Below are positions 1 through 7,814 of a stretch of 64,000 nucleotides of DNA, piece after piece. Below the pieces are notes generated by a model. That model saw only the letters and a program-made list of their open reading frames with translations, was not told where the DNA came from and made no database searches. Source of the DNA: Streptococcus sp. NPS 308 (GTDB taxonomy: Bacteria; Bacillota; Bacilli; Lactobacillales; Streptococcaceae). Position numbers and translations under genes: made by a program. Positions within the stretch are counted from its first letter, which is position 1, and the number at the start of each line of letters is the position of its first letter. Location of the stretch: contig NZ_AP017652.1 in assembly GCF_002355895.1 (NCBI RefSeq), forward strand, positions 1,397,001-1,461,000, given 5' to 3'.

Positions 1-328
1 TTTTACCTGTACTAGCCACATGAACGGTACAGTTTTCTCCCTCAATCATGTTCCAAGGAAAACCACCGATACGGTCCAATTTGAGACGACCATCTGGCTT
101 GACTGCACGCACAATGGCTCCAAGTGTGTCCACATGGGCAGTTACATAGCGATGTTCTTCGTCGTTTTGACCTTTGATGGTCACATTGACACCGCCCTTG
201 GCTGTACGAACCGGCTGGTAACCAAGCTCTTCTAAAGTATGGACTAGGTAGTCTGAAATCTCACGAGTAAAGCCCGTTGGAGATGCAATAGCGGTTAATT
301 CTTTGATATAGTTTACAGTTTGATTCAT
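1..328 (-). CDS. M42-family metallo-aminopeptidase, N-terminal part (cut by window edge)
   Basis: The first 109 residues of a peptidase are visible; the C-terminus lies outside the window. The start (MNQTVNYIKEL) follows the purine-rich stretch GGAAGAGGTGAAG. The segment TAHVDTLGA (about 63-71) contains the His and Asp expected to bind the first metal in M42 glutamyl/leucyl aminopeptidases of the FrvX/YsdC type, and SPTGFTREI near residue 16 is the usual N-terminal motif. These are cytoplasmic, dodecameric, metal-dependent enzymes that trim peptides. The gene is divergent from the lipoprotein pair that follows. The family is clear, but the exact substrate cannot be read from this fragment. 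Confidence 0.85.
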   Translation of the reverse strand, partial: MNQTVNYIKELTAIASPTGFTREISDYLVHTLEELGYQPVRTAKGGVNVTIKGQNDEEHRYVTAHVDTLGAIVRAVKPDGRLKLDRIGGFPWNMIEGENCTVHVASTGK

Positions 329-337
329 TTCTTCACC

Positions 338-361
338 TCTTCCTACCATTATATCACTTTT
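338..361 (-). promoter_or_regulatory. Extended -10 promoter of the M42 peptidase gene
   Basis: On the minus strand TGATATAAT (-10 at 348-353) lies about 20 bases ahead of the start codon. The surrounding 24 bases match the rel promoter at 51425-51448 with a single mismatch. Confidence 0.6.
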
Positions 362-400
362 CTAGCTGGATCCCTTTGGAAAAGGGTCTTATCCTTCTAG

Positions 401-429
401 TTGATTTCACTATAGATCCATGTTATAAT
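401..429 (+). promoter_or_regulatory. Promoter of lipoprotein gene 1
   Basis: TTGATT (401-406), a 17-bp spacer and TATAAT (424-429) preceded by TGT, giving an extended -10. The 36 bases from 421 to 456, covering the -10, the leader and the ribosome binding site, recur exactly ahead of the second lipoprotein gene. Confidence 0.75.
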
Positions 430-464
430 ACAAATACTTTGATTATGAAAGGAAAGTAAAAAAT

Positions 465-1016
465 ATGAAATCATACTTTAAAGTATCGCTAGCCCTTGTG
501 GCTTCACTTGTCCTCCTACTCGGATGTTCCAAACAAGCATCAACACCTACCAACCGCAGTAGCAAAGAAGACAAAACAACTCAGTCAAGTGAGAGCAAAC
601 AAAGCACTGAACAATCATCTGAAAAGAAAGAAACAACTAAAACACATACCTTTGTAAACAAAAGCAATTCTGGAATCACTTCTACCTTGGTTTATACTGT
701 AGACGGCGACAATGTTATCAAGCAATCAGCTCATAACATTGCTGATCCTGAAATCCTTGGTGCAACTCCAGAAGATGTCAAGAGTTTTATCGAAGAAAAG
801 TACAAAGGTTATAATGGACTCAAAGGTGTTAAACAAACGATTGAAATCAAAGATGGAAAAGTTGTTCAAGATCTCGAAGTAGACTTTTCAGTTGCAAGCA
901 TTAGCGAACTTAGAAAAGCACTTCCTGAAGAATATTCTGGTATCGGCAATCGTGTCAGCTTCTCAAACTCTAAAAAAGCACTAGAAGGAATGGGATTCAC
1001 TGAAGAAAGCAACTAA
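465..1016 (+). CDS. YehR-like lipoprotein (DUF1307), copy 1
   Basis: A 183-residue secreted lipoprotein. Residues 1-20 form a signal peptide ending in the lipobox LLLGC, with Cys21 as the lipidated residue. A Ser/Thr/Lys/Gln-rich linker (about 22-60) follows, then a DUF1307-type domain (about 61-180) starting at THTFVNKS and containing KGYNGLKGVKQ. The protein should sit on the outer face of the membrane; its function is unknown. GAAAGGAAAG lies 8 bases before the start. It is followed 285 bp downstream by a paralogue with the same promoter and leader, and a terminator separates them, so each is probably transcribed on its own. Confidence 0.85.
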   Translation: MKSYFKVSLALVASLVLLLGCSKQASTPTNRSSKEDKTTQSSESKQSTEQSSEKKETTKTHTFVNKSNSGITSTLVYTVDGDNVIKQSAHNIADPEILGATPEDVKSFIEEKYKGYNGLKGVKQTIEIKDGKVVQDLEVDFSVASISELRKALPEEYSGIGNRVSFSNSKKALEGMGFTEESN

Positions 1017-1059
1017 TCTTTCATCCTCAAAACAGACAAAAACCTGACCTTATAATGGC

Positions 1060-1100
1060 CACCCCATACGATAGTCACCAAGCTATCTTTGGGGTGTTTT
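1060..1100 (+). terminator. Rho-independent terminator after lipoprotein 1
   Basis: CACCCC (1060-1065) pairs with GGGGTG (1091-1096), helped by inner ATAG/CTAT pairing, and is followed by TTTTCTT. Confidence 0.75.
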
Positions 1101-1237
1101 CTTATATCACGAGGGAATCAATCAAAATGAAATCCTTGATCAAATGAAATAGAGATTAAGAGCTAGAAGCTAGCCAAGAAGGCAAATCCAAGCATATCTT
1201 TTTACTGTCAGTGGGATTGTTTACTAGCTTCTTCTGA

Positions 1238-1266
1238 TTGCTTGCATCCTCCATTCGTGTTATAAT
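1238..1266 (+). promoter_or_regulatory. Promoter of lipoprotein gene 2
   Basis: TTGCTT (1238-1243), a 17-bp spacer and TATAAT (1261-1266) with an upstream TGT. From the -10 through the ribosome binding site it duplicates the promoter of the first lipoprotein gene. Confidence 0.75.
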
Positions 1267-1301
1267 ACAAATACTTTGATTATGAAAGGAAAGCAATGGA
1301 T

Positions 1302-1853
1302 ATGAAATCTTACTTTAAAACATCTCTTGTCCTTGCGGCTGCTCTCGTCCTTCTAATGGGATGCTCTAAACAAGCATCAACTCCTACCAATAGTAGTGGC
1401 AAAGAAGACAAAACTGCTCAGTCAAGCGAAACCAAGCAGAGCAGCCAACAATCATCTGAAAAGAAAGAGGAAACGACAACTCACACCTTTGTTCACAACA
1501 GCAAGCCTGGTATTGAGTCTACCTTAGCTTATACTGTAAAAGAAGACAACATTCTAAAACAAACAGTTTATAATGTTTTTGATCCTGCTAAACTTGATAA
1601 TACAGCAGAAGGCATTAAAGAAATTGTTGAGGATACTTATAAAGGTTATGAGGGTGTCAAAGGGGTAACACAAAAAATTGAAATCAAAGACGAAAAAGTT
1701 ATTCTAAGCATGGAAGTTGACATGACTGTTGCAACTCTTGCTGACCTAAAAAAAGCAATGCCAAACGAATTTTCTGGCTTTGGAAACCGTATAAGTTATG
1801 CAGCTTCGAAGAAAATGCTTGAAGAATCTGGTTACACTGAAAAAACCAACTAA
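1302..1853 (+). CDS. YehR-like lipoprotein (DUF1307), copy 2
   Basis: A 183-residue paralogue of the preceding lipoprotein with the same plan: signal peptide, lipobox LLMGC with Cys21, low-complexity linker and DUF1307-type domain (YKGYEGVKGVTQ). An ATG six bases earlier (1296) is only 2 bases from the GGAAAG ribosome binding site. The ATG at 1302 has the same 8-base spacing as in copy 1, so it is preferred. The N-terminal 60 residues and the upstream region are more alike between the copies than the C-terminal domains, which suggests an older duplication followed by divergence of the folded part. Its function is unknown. Confidence 0.85.
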   Translation: MKSYFKTSLVLAAALVLLMGCSKQASTPTNSSGKEDKTAQSSETKQSSQQSSEKKEETTTHTFVHNSKPGIESTLAYTVKEDNILKQTVYNVFDPAKLDNTAEGIKEIVEDTYKGYEGVKGVTQKIEIKDEKVILSMEVDMTVATLADLKKAMPNEFSGFGNRISYAASKKMLEESGYTEKTN

Positions 1854-1862
1854 GATTAATAG

Positions 1863-1892
1863 AAAAAACTTGGCCAAGGCCAAGTTTTTTTA
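1863..1892. terminator. Bidirectional terminator between lipoprotein 2 and brnQ
   Basis: AACTTGGCC pairs with GGCCAAGTT around a 2-base loop. It has an A-run on the left and a T-run on the right, so it can serve both converging genes. Confidence 0.85.
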
Positions 1893-3215
1893 TTCCATTT
1901 CAAAAACATCGCTTTCTTGCTTGTTAGGAAGGACCAAGGAAAGCAAGATTCCAATGATAGCAGGGACCAACCAAGGGAGGGACGCCTTAGCAAAAGGCAA
2001 AGCATTCACAAGATTTGCTAGAAACTCAATCTTAAAGGAGCTTCCAAGAACACTTGCAACAGCGATTGCTGTGACAACTCCTATTGTTAACTGCATACCC
2101 GGTTTTGATAGAGGTACAAACTTATTAACAATCACAATCATCACAATGGCAATAGTGATTGGATACAAGATAACCAGTACTGGAATTGAGTACTTGATGA
2201 TTGCGTCCAGACCGAGGTTGGCAATAGCAAATCCAATCAAGGTAAAGGCAGTTGCATAGACCTTGTAGCTGATTTGTGGGAAACGTCCGTTAAAGAACTC
2301 TGCTGTCGAGACGATCAAGCCAACTGTCGTTGTGAAGCAGGTTACAGTTACCATAACAGCAAGGAAGAGTTGAGCCGTTGAACCAAAGATTTCCTGAGTT
2401 GCTTGTGACAAGATATAAACACCTGGAGTTCCACCCTTCATGACTTCTGCAGGAACTGGGAAGTGATTTCCAAGGAATCCTAGACCAATATAGAGAGCAC
2501 TGAAGGCAAGAGCTACCACAATACCAACAACCCAAATAGTTGAGATGTATTCTTTCTTACTTGAAAATCCAAGTTGTTTCAAGGTTTGAACAGCGATGAC
2601 ACTGAAGGCCACTGAGGCTAGGGCATCCAGGGTATTATAGCCTTCTAGGAATCCTGTTCCGAAAGCAGATGCTTGATAGGTTTCTGAAGCTACTTGGGGA
2701 CTTGTTCCACCATATTTAAAAGCACCAAGTACTACTAAGATAACGATAAGCAAAGCAAAGACTGGCGTCAAGATTCGTCCGATACGATCCAAAATCTTTG
2801 ATGGATTGAGTGAAATCAGATAGGCTGCGGCAAAGTAAAGCACGGTAAAGATAATCAATCCTAGGCCTTTATTTGCTTCAGACAAGAGAGGGCTGATACC
2901 GACCTCGTAAGCTGTTGTTGCTGTACGTGGAATGGCAAAGAAGGGACCAATCGATAGATAGAGGACTGCAAGATAAAGAGTCGCAAACCAAGGTGAGATT
3001 TTCTTAGAAATCTCATAAATGTATCCTTTAGGATTGAGTGTTCCGATGATAAGTGTCAAGACGGCAATACCGACACCTGAAAAGACAAAACCTGCGATGG
3101 CAGGAAGAAACTGTTCTCCAGATAGGGCACCTAGAGAAGGTGGAAAAATCAAGTTTCCCGCACCAAAAAATATTCCAAACAGGAGCAAGCCTGTTAGGGC
3201 ACCTTTTTTAGCCAT
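1890..3215 (-). CDS. brnQ: Branched-chain amino acid transport carrier BrnQ
   Basis: A polytopic membrane protein of 441 residues and about 12 hydrophobic segments, belonging to the LIVCS family of cation-coupled leucine/isoleucine/valine uptake carriers. The N-terminal motif LLFGIFFGAGNLIFPPSLG is typical of the family. An in-frame start lies 15 bases upstream (MKEIF), but those codons contain the AAGGAGA ribosome binding site, so translation should begin at MAKKGAL. It converges on the lipoprotein pair and shares their terminator. An inverted repeat upstream (3292-3313) could take part in regulation; in related bacteria brnQ is a CodY target. Confidence 0.93.
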   Translation of the reverse strand: MAKKGALTGLLLFGIFFGAGNLIFPPSLGALSGEQFLPAIAGFVFSGVGIAVLTLIIGTLNPKGYIYEISKKISPWFATLYLAVLYLSIGPFFAIPRTATTAYEVGISPLLSEANKGLGLIIFTVLYFAAAYLISLNPSKILDRIGRILTPVFALLIVILVVLGAFKYGGTSPQVASETYQASAFGTGFLEGYNTLDALASVAFSVIAVQTLKQLGFSSKKEYISTIWVVGIVVALAFSALYIGLGFLGNHFPVPAEVMKGGTPGVYILSQATQEIFGSTAQLFLAVMVTVTCFTTTVGLIVSTAEFFNGRFPQISYKVYATAFTLIGFAIANLGLDAIIKYSIPVLVILYPITIAIVMIVIVNKFVPLSKPGMQLTIGVVTAIAVASVLGSSFKIEFLANLVNALPFAKASLPWLVPAIIGILLSLVLPNKQESDVFEME

Positions 3216-3291
3216 AAAAATCTCCTTCATATTTCTAAAATACTGACCTAGTATACCATGATTAGGACTTTGAAAAAAGCATCTCTGATTA

Positions 3292-3313
3292 AATATTGAA
3301 TGTTTTCAATATT
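3292..3313. repeat. 9-bp inverted repeat between brnQ and the rhodanese-like gene
   Basis: AATATTGAA (3292-3300) and TTCAATATT (3305-3313) form a perfect 9-bp stem with loop TGTT. It lies about 80 bp upstream of brnQ and just beyond the 3' end of the rhodanese-like gene. It could be an operator or an AT-rich terminator; it resembles a CodY box only loosely. Confidence 0.5.
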
Positions 3314-3384
3314 TTTAAAAATAAGAATTATCTAAAAATAAATTTCTCCTACCTAGTCCACACCAAGTAAGAGAAATGCAAATT

Positions 3385-3606
3385 TTAAAGATTTTCAAAG
3401 GCCGTCATGCCACCTTGAACATTGATGGCCTTATATCCATGCTCCTCCAAGAACTGGTAAGCACAAGCTGATCTCATCCCTGATTTACAAATGACATAAT
3501 GCAACTGCTCATTGTCCAACTCTTCTACTCCTCTCACATCTAATACAGAAAGGGATTCTTTCTGGTAAAGTTGGTAGAATTTGTCAAAAACAATTTCTTT
3601 CATCAT
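3385..3606 (-). CDS. Rhodanese-like protein with an internal deletion
   Basis: Only 73 residues, where single-domain rhodaneses usually have about 95-110. The N-terminus (VLDVRGVEEL, about 21-30) and the active-site loop CKSGMRSA (Cys40) are present, as is the C-terminal GGMTAFENL. The middle segment that normally reads like HIxGAxNLPLxxL is missing, so the protein jumps from DVRGVEELD to the strand HYVICKSG. The reading frame is intact. The lost strand and helix belong to the sulfurtransferase core, so the product may not fold or act normally. It is the last gene of the run headed by the nitroreductase. The start could be either of two adjacent ATGs and the ribosome binding site is weak. Confidence 0.7.
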   Translation of the reverse strand: MMKEIVFDKFYQLYQKESLSVLDVRGVEELDNEQLHYVICKSGMRSACAYQFLEEHGYKAINVQGGMTAFENL

Positions 3607-3624
3607 TTCTTCTTTTTGATGCCT

Positions 3625-4116
3625 TTAACGCAAAGTTAAAAACTTATAAGTAAATCCAATCGACTCTAAAAATCGGAACAAGTCTTTGCTTTTGATAAAG
3701 ATGGTCTTTTCATTAGTATTGGGATGGAAAGCCATAATATCTTCTGATACAATGTCCTTATCAAAATATACTAGAATGTCTTTTTCATCATTATTTAACA
3801 AACCAAAAGGTGATACCGTTCCTGCTGGCAGGTTCATTTTCTCAGCCAAGGAGTCCAATGAGGCCATTCGAATCCGATCGGCTCCCACTTGAACTTTAAA
3901 GTCATCCATATCCAATCGTTTCTTGTCATCCATGATGAGTAGATAGTACTGAGTTTTCTTCCTATTGGTCAAAAACATGGACTTAGTCCGGACTCCTTCC
4001 CTTCCTTCAATATAGCTATCTGCCTGCTCTGTCGTAAATACAGGTGGGTGCTCCACCACATCAAAGGTGATTCCCAACTCTTGCAACTTATTAGCTACTT
4101 GTTGATAAGCGTCCAT
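3625..4116 (-). CDS. YbaK/ProX-type aminoacyl-tRNA deacylase
   Basis: A 163-residue stand-alone editing domain of the YbaK/PrdX (ProXp) family, which hydrolyses mischarged aminoacyl-tRNA, typically Ala- or Cys-tRNA(Pro). The family features are visible: the N-terminal helix with VVEHPPVFTTEQA (about 20-32), the conserved Lys in TKSMFLTN (about 44-51), and GTVSPFGLLNN (about 99-109). It acts in the cytoplasm. It lies 12 bp after the UDG-family gene and 18 bp before the rhodanese-like gene, consistent with one transcript. The specific tRNA substrate is inferred from the family, not read from the sequence. Confidence 0.85.
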   Translation of the reverse strand: MDAYQQVANKLQELGITFDVVEHPPVFTTEQADSYIEGREGVRTKSMFLTNRKKTQYYLLIMDDKKRLDMDDFKVQVGADRIRMASLDSLAEKMNLPAGTVSPFGLLNNDEKDILVYFDKDIVSEDIMAFHPNTNEKTIFIKSKDLFRFLESIGFTYKFLTLR

Positions 4117-4128
4117 AGTTTTTCTCCT

Positions 4129-4713
4129 TTATTGATGAATAATCTTTTGTACCAATGTTTGCAATTCTGGCACCACTTCTGACTCAAACCAAGGATTCTT
4201 AGCCATCCAGATTTGATTACGGGGAGAAGGGTGAACCAGAGGGAAAAATTCTGGCAAATAATCCTGATAGTGTCGAACTCTCTCTGTTACCTTACCACTG
4301 ATTTTCTCATGAAGATAGTAGGCCTGAGCATATTGTCCAATCAAAAGGGTCAATTCAATATTTGGACATTCCTTGAGGAGTTGTGGGTGCCATTTTTCGG
4401 CAAAGCCTTTACGGGGTGGAAGGTCGCCTGATTTTCCATGTCCTGGGAAATAAAAGTCCATGGGAATAACTGCAAACAACCCTGAATTGTAAAAGGTGTC
4501 TTCATCAACACCTAACCAGTCCCGCAAGCGATCCCCGCTTTTATCCTTCCAGTAAAGACCTGCTTCTTGGGTTTTAAGTCCAGGTGCCTGACCGATGATA
4601 TTGATACGAGCTGTCTTTGGCGCTGCAAAGAGGGGCTCTATCCCCTGATCTGTATAGCTTTTGTTTTGCGAATCTGCCATGATGGCTTGTTTGATCTTTT
4701 CGATTTGAGACAT
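4129..4713 (-). CDS. Uracil-DNA glycosylase superfamily protein
   Basis: A 194-residue protein with the two signature loops of the UDG fold: IIGQAPGL (about 39-46, water-activating loop) and VHPSPRNQ (about 160-167, minor-groove loop). Only one Cys is present, so it lacks the four-Cys iron-sulfur cluster of family 4/5 enzymes. It probably removes uracil or another damaged base from DNA, but the family is diverse and the substrate is uncertain. GGAGGG lies 7 bases before the start. The gene follows pepV by about 50 bp. Confidence 0.8.
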   Translation of the reverse strand: MSQIEKIKQAIMADSQNKSYTDQGIEPLFAAPKTARINIIGQAPGLKTQEAGLYWKDKSGDRLRDWLGVDEDTFYNSGLFAVIPMDFYFPGHGKSGDLPPRKGFAEKWHPQLLKECPNIELTLLIGQYAQAYYLHEKISGKVTERVRHYQDYLPEFFPLVHPSPRNQIWMAKNPWFESEVVPELQTLVQKIIHQ

Positions 4714-4766
4714 CTAGTTTCCCTCCAAAAAGAAGTCTAAGAATCAAATCTCAGACTTCTAAAGAC

Positions 4767-6167
4767 TTATTTAATCAATTCATAGATAGCTTCGGCATAG
4801 ATTGCTGCTGCTCTGAAGAGGTCGTCCAAGGCGATAAATTCATTGGCTTGGTGCATGGTGTCAATAGAGTCTGGGAACATGGCACCGTAGGCAACTCCAC
4901 GTTCCAGCAAGCGACCAAAGGTACCACCACCGATGACTTGCTCGTGACCTTGGAGACCAGTTTGTTTTTCATAAACATTCAACAAGGTTTGAACGAGTGG
5001 ATCTTCCATTGGTACATAGTGAGGGGTATGACCGTGTTCAGAAAGGCTAACAGAAGCAACTGGCAAGTTTTCAAGGATTGACTGGATCTGCTCTGGACTT
5101 GTTCCTTTTGGATAACGGAAGTTAAGAGCAATGGTATTATCAGCACTTGTTTCATCAAAGCGGAAGACACCGGCATTCATAGAAAGGGCACCCATCTTTT
5201 CATCTACATGAGCAACCTTGAGATTTGTACCCTCATGGTCGTTCAAAAGAATCTTACCAGCGATGTCGAGGTAGTCTTTTGCAGGTCCTGCAAAGTCAAA
5301 CTGACTGAGGAAGAGGGCCAGATAGGTCGCACCATTGACACCTGAAGCAGGCATAGCACCATGGGCTGATTTACCAATTACAGTCACCTTGAACTGGCCG
5401 TTTTCTTCTTGGATTTCTCCTCTGAGTTTGTGTTCTGCAACAAAGGCATCTAGTTTCCCTTGCAAGTCAGCCAGGTCACCTGAAACAACTGCTGTTGCTG
5501 ATTCAGGTACCATGTTTTCACGCAATCCACCTCTTAAGCTGTGAAGACGGGCTGCACCAGTATTTTCACCTGCAAAGTGGAGGTATTCCGTGATGTTTCC
5601 TTTTTCACCATTGATGATAGGGAATTCAGCATCTGGAGAGAAACCAAAGTCTGGTTTCGCAAGGCCTACATGTTCAAAATAGTAGTCCATGTCTGCCCAG
5701 CCTGATTCTTCATCAGTTCCCACGATAAAGCGAACTTTCTTAGAAATTGGAAGACCCAATTCTTTGATGATTTTCAAACCATAGTAACAAGCTGTTGTAG
5801 GCCCCTTGTCGTCTGAAGCTCCACGTGCATAAAGGCGACCATCTTTGATAGTTGGTGTATAAGGGTCCGTGTCCCAACCGCTACCAGCTGGCACCACGTC
5901 CATGTGAGCAAAGATTCCGAGAACTTCTTCTCCATCACCAAATTCGAAATGTCCAGCATAGTTGTCGACATTTTTAGTTGGATAGCCATCGCGGTCTGCG
6001 ATTTCAAGGAATTTCTCCAAGGCTTTTACCGGACCAGGTCCAAATGGATGCTGGGCATCAGCCTTGCTATCGTCACGTTCAGAGTTAATTTCCAAAAGGC
6101 TAAACAAGTCAGCCAAGAGGCCTTCTTTGCGTTTTTCTACTTCTGCTGTAAAATCAATTGCTGTCAT
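4767..6167 (-). CDS. pepV: Dipeptidase PepV (M20 family)
   Basis: A 466-residue cytoplasmic di-zinc dipeptidase (carnosinase/PepV type) that cleaves dipeptides with a free N-terminus. The visible ligands are His88 and Asp90 in FAHMDVVP, Asp120 in GASDDKGP, Glu153/Glu154 in GTDEESG, and a C-terminal His in DTMHQANE. The inserted lid/dimerisation domain occupies roughly residues 190-380. Length and motifs match PepV of lactic acid bacteria. It starts 12 bp after the nitroreductase stop, so the two are probably co-transcribed. It would feed peptide-derived amino acids into the cell. Confidence 0.95.
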   Translation of the reverse strand: MTAIDFTAEVEKRKEGLLADLFSLLEINSERDDSKADAQHPFGPGPVKALEKFLEIADRDGYPTKNVDNYAGHFEFGDGEEVLGIFAHMDVVPAGSGWDTDPYTPTIKDGRLYARGASDDKGPTTACYYGLKIIKELGLPISKKVRFIVGTDEESGWADMDYYFEHVGLAKPDFGFSPDAEFPIINGEKGNITEYLHFAGENTGAARLHSLRGGLRENMVPESATAVVSGDLADLQGKLDAFVAEHKLRGEIQEENGQFKVTVIGKSAHGAMPASGVNGATYLALFLSQFDFAGPAKDYLDIAGKILLNDHEGTNLKVAHVDEKMGALSMNAGVFRFDETSADNTIALNFRYPKGTSPEQIQSILENLPVASVSLSEHGHTPHYVPMEDPLVQTLLNVYEKQTGLQGHEQVIGGGTFGRLLERGVAYGAMFPDSIDTMHQANEFIALDDLFRAAAIYAEAIYELIK

Positions 6168-6179
6168 ATTATCTTCCTT

Positions 6180-6785
6180 CTATCTTTTCTCGATGATTTC
6201 ATCTACTGGCAAGCGGTAGCTTGGTTCCAGTTTCTCGTCCGTATAACCCACTGTAATCAAGAGTTCTGGGCGGAAACGGTCTTCGATGTCCAAAACTTCG
6301 TTGGTTTTTGATTTGTCAAAACCAAGAATAATGTTAGAACCGATTCCCTGGTCTGTCAAAGCCAGAACCAAGTTCATGGCAACCAAACCTGCATTGAGGG
6401 CTAGGTAGTCGCTGACCTGTTGTTCACTGTAACGCGCAAATTCAGCTGGAAGATTTTTCATAAAGTACTGAAGCTGTTCTTCTGAGAAGTTATTTGCTCC
6501 ACCAACACGGGCAATTTTGCGAGCACGTTTAGCTAAGTCTGTATCTGTAAACAAGGCAATAGTTACAGGTGCAGAGGCTACTTGCTCAAAGTTTGAACCA
6601 TATGCCAACTTTGCCAGTTCAGCATTTTTTTCACGAACAACCACAAACTTCCATGGCTGGCTGTTGTGGGCACTTGGGGCCAAGGTTGCGATTTCGATAG
6701 CCGTACGCACATCTTTGGGATCTACTGGTTTATCAATAAAATGCTTAGTCGCATGACGTTTTTTATTCAATTCAAGAAATTTCAT
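6180..6785 (-). CDS. Nitroreductase family FMN-dependent oxidoreductase
   Basis: A 201-residue NAD(P)H:FMN nitroreductase-fold protein. The N-terminus (KKRHATKHFIDKPV, about 8-21) supplies the FMN-contacting Arg, and APSAHNSQPWKFVVV (about 36-50) is the strongly conserved phosphate/flavin loop. Such proteins act as homodimers in the cytoplasm and reduce nitro-compounds or quinones; the natural substrate is unknown. It heads the minus-strand run that continues into pepV. A GGTAGAAT extended -10 lies about 35 bp upstream of the start. Confidence 0.9.
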   Translation of the reverse strand: MKFLELNKKRHATKHFIDKPVDPKDVRTAIEIATLAPSAHNSQPWKFVVVREKNAELAKLAYGSNFEQVASAPVTIALFTDTDLAKRARKIARVGGANNFSEEQLQYFMKNLPAEFARYSEQQVSDYLALNAGLVAMNLVLALTDQGIGSNIILGFDKSKTNEVLDIEDRFRPELLITVGYTDEKLEPSYRLPVDEIIEKR

Positions 6786-6817
6786 AATCGATTTCCTTTT
6801 CTAATTCTACTGCATCC

Positions 6818-6826
6818 ATTCTACCA
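6818..6826 (-). promoter_or_regulatory. Extended -10 promoter of the nitroreductase-pepV run
   Basis: TGGTAGAAT on the minus strand, about 35 bp from the start codon. The -35 is poor (CTGCAA at a 17-bp spacing). Confidence 0.5.
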
Positions 6827-6959
6827 TAATTTGAAAGAGCTTGCAGAGATTTTTCATAGAAAGAAATTGGAACACGGATGAAGCCCTGGATTGAAACTTA
6901 TCATTAAAACCAGTTTTTTCCCCATCCAGTTCCAACTAATTCTCAGTTGCTTAAAGAAA

Positions 6960-7814
6960 CTAGTCTATCTTATATTCTGACTTTATAGCCTCCAAGAAAT
7001 CTTTCACATCCTCCACATACCCATGCTTTTCAATTAAACTAGCTAAGAGTTCTAGATTGTGCCCCCGATAGTTGTCATCTCGGCGTAGTTCTTCATACAT
7101 TTCGATAAAAGGAAGCCCCTTGGACTTGGCCAATTCTAACTCCGCTTCATAATCATAAGAAACTTTTCGGAATAAAATGTTTACCAATTCTCCATCTTCC
7201 ACTTCTATCACGGCATACTGGGCACGGTGATTTTTTAACGCCTCCCAATCAAAATAGGGCATGCCAATCGTACCCGGATTGATGATTTGTTGCCCTTGGC
7301 TACCGTAACGAAGCAACTGCTTGTGGACATGACCATAGATTGCCACGTCCGTTTCCTCATCTAGGAGTTGGTCAAATTTCTCTGTATCATTCCCAACAGA
7401 CAGATCCCCACCATAGTTTTTTTCAGGCAAATTATGAGAAAGAGAAAAGCGCAGTCCATCAACTTCTTTCTTTTCTAGCATAGGTAAACTTCGTAGCCAG
7501 GCAATCGTTGCAGGATCCATTCGCTCCATCAAATACTGTGTCATACGCAAGAGCTGAACTTCCTGTGGGTCTTCTAAGCCATATTGCCCATCTAAAGCTT
7601 CAAGGACACAATCATCCCAATTGCCTCGAACACTTGCCGTGATAGGAAGTTCCTTTAACAGAGCGACCAAGTCATTTGCACCTGGACCAGGGAGGAAAAT
7701 GTCTCCCATGAGCCAATATTCACTGGCTCCTTGAGTTTTAGCATCTGCAATCACTGCTTCTAGCGCCGTCGCATTGCCATGAATATCTGATAAAATTGCG
7801 ATTTTATGGTTCAT
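6960..7814 (-). CDS. Calcineurin-like metallophosphoesterase (YfcE/MJ0936 type), paralogue A
   Basis: A 284-residue phosphoesterase with the di-metal motifs in order: [12 protein letters not shown] (Asp10, His12), [11 protein letters not shown] (Asp38), GNWDD (about 64-68), SHNLPEKN (about 128-135) and GHVHKQ (about 161-166). The core resembles MJ0936/YfcE phosphodiesterases; a helical C-terminal extension of about 60 residues follows. The substrate is unknown. It overlaps the uvrC 3' end by 11 bp and is probably translated from the uvrC message. A clear paralogue of nearly the same length lies at 23426-24277. Confidence 0.85.
   Translation of the reverse strand: MNHKIAILSDIHGNATALEAVIADAKTQGASEYWLMGDIFLPGPGANDLVALLKELPITASVRGNWDDCVLEALDGQYGLEDPQEVQLLRMTQYLMERMDPATIAWLRSLPMLEKKEVDGLRFSLSHNLPEKNYGGDLSVGNDTEKFDQLLDEETDVAIYGHVHKQLLRYGSQGQQIINPGTIGMPYFDWEALKNHRAQYAVIEVEDGELVNILFRKVSYDYEAELELAKSKGLPFIEMYEELRRDDNYRGHNLELLASLIEKHGYVEDVKDFLEAIKSEYKID

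Noticed and set aside
5904..6311. A 135-codon plus-strand frame across the pepV start and nitroreductase end
   Set aside because: Antisense to two clear genes; no start signals.
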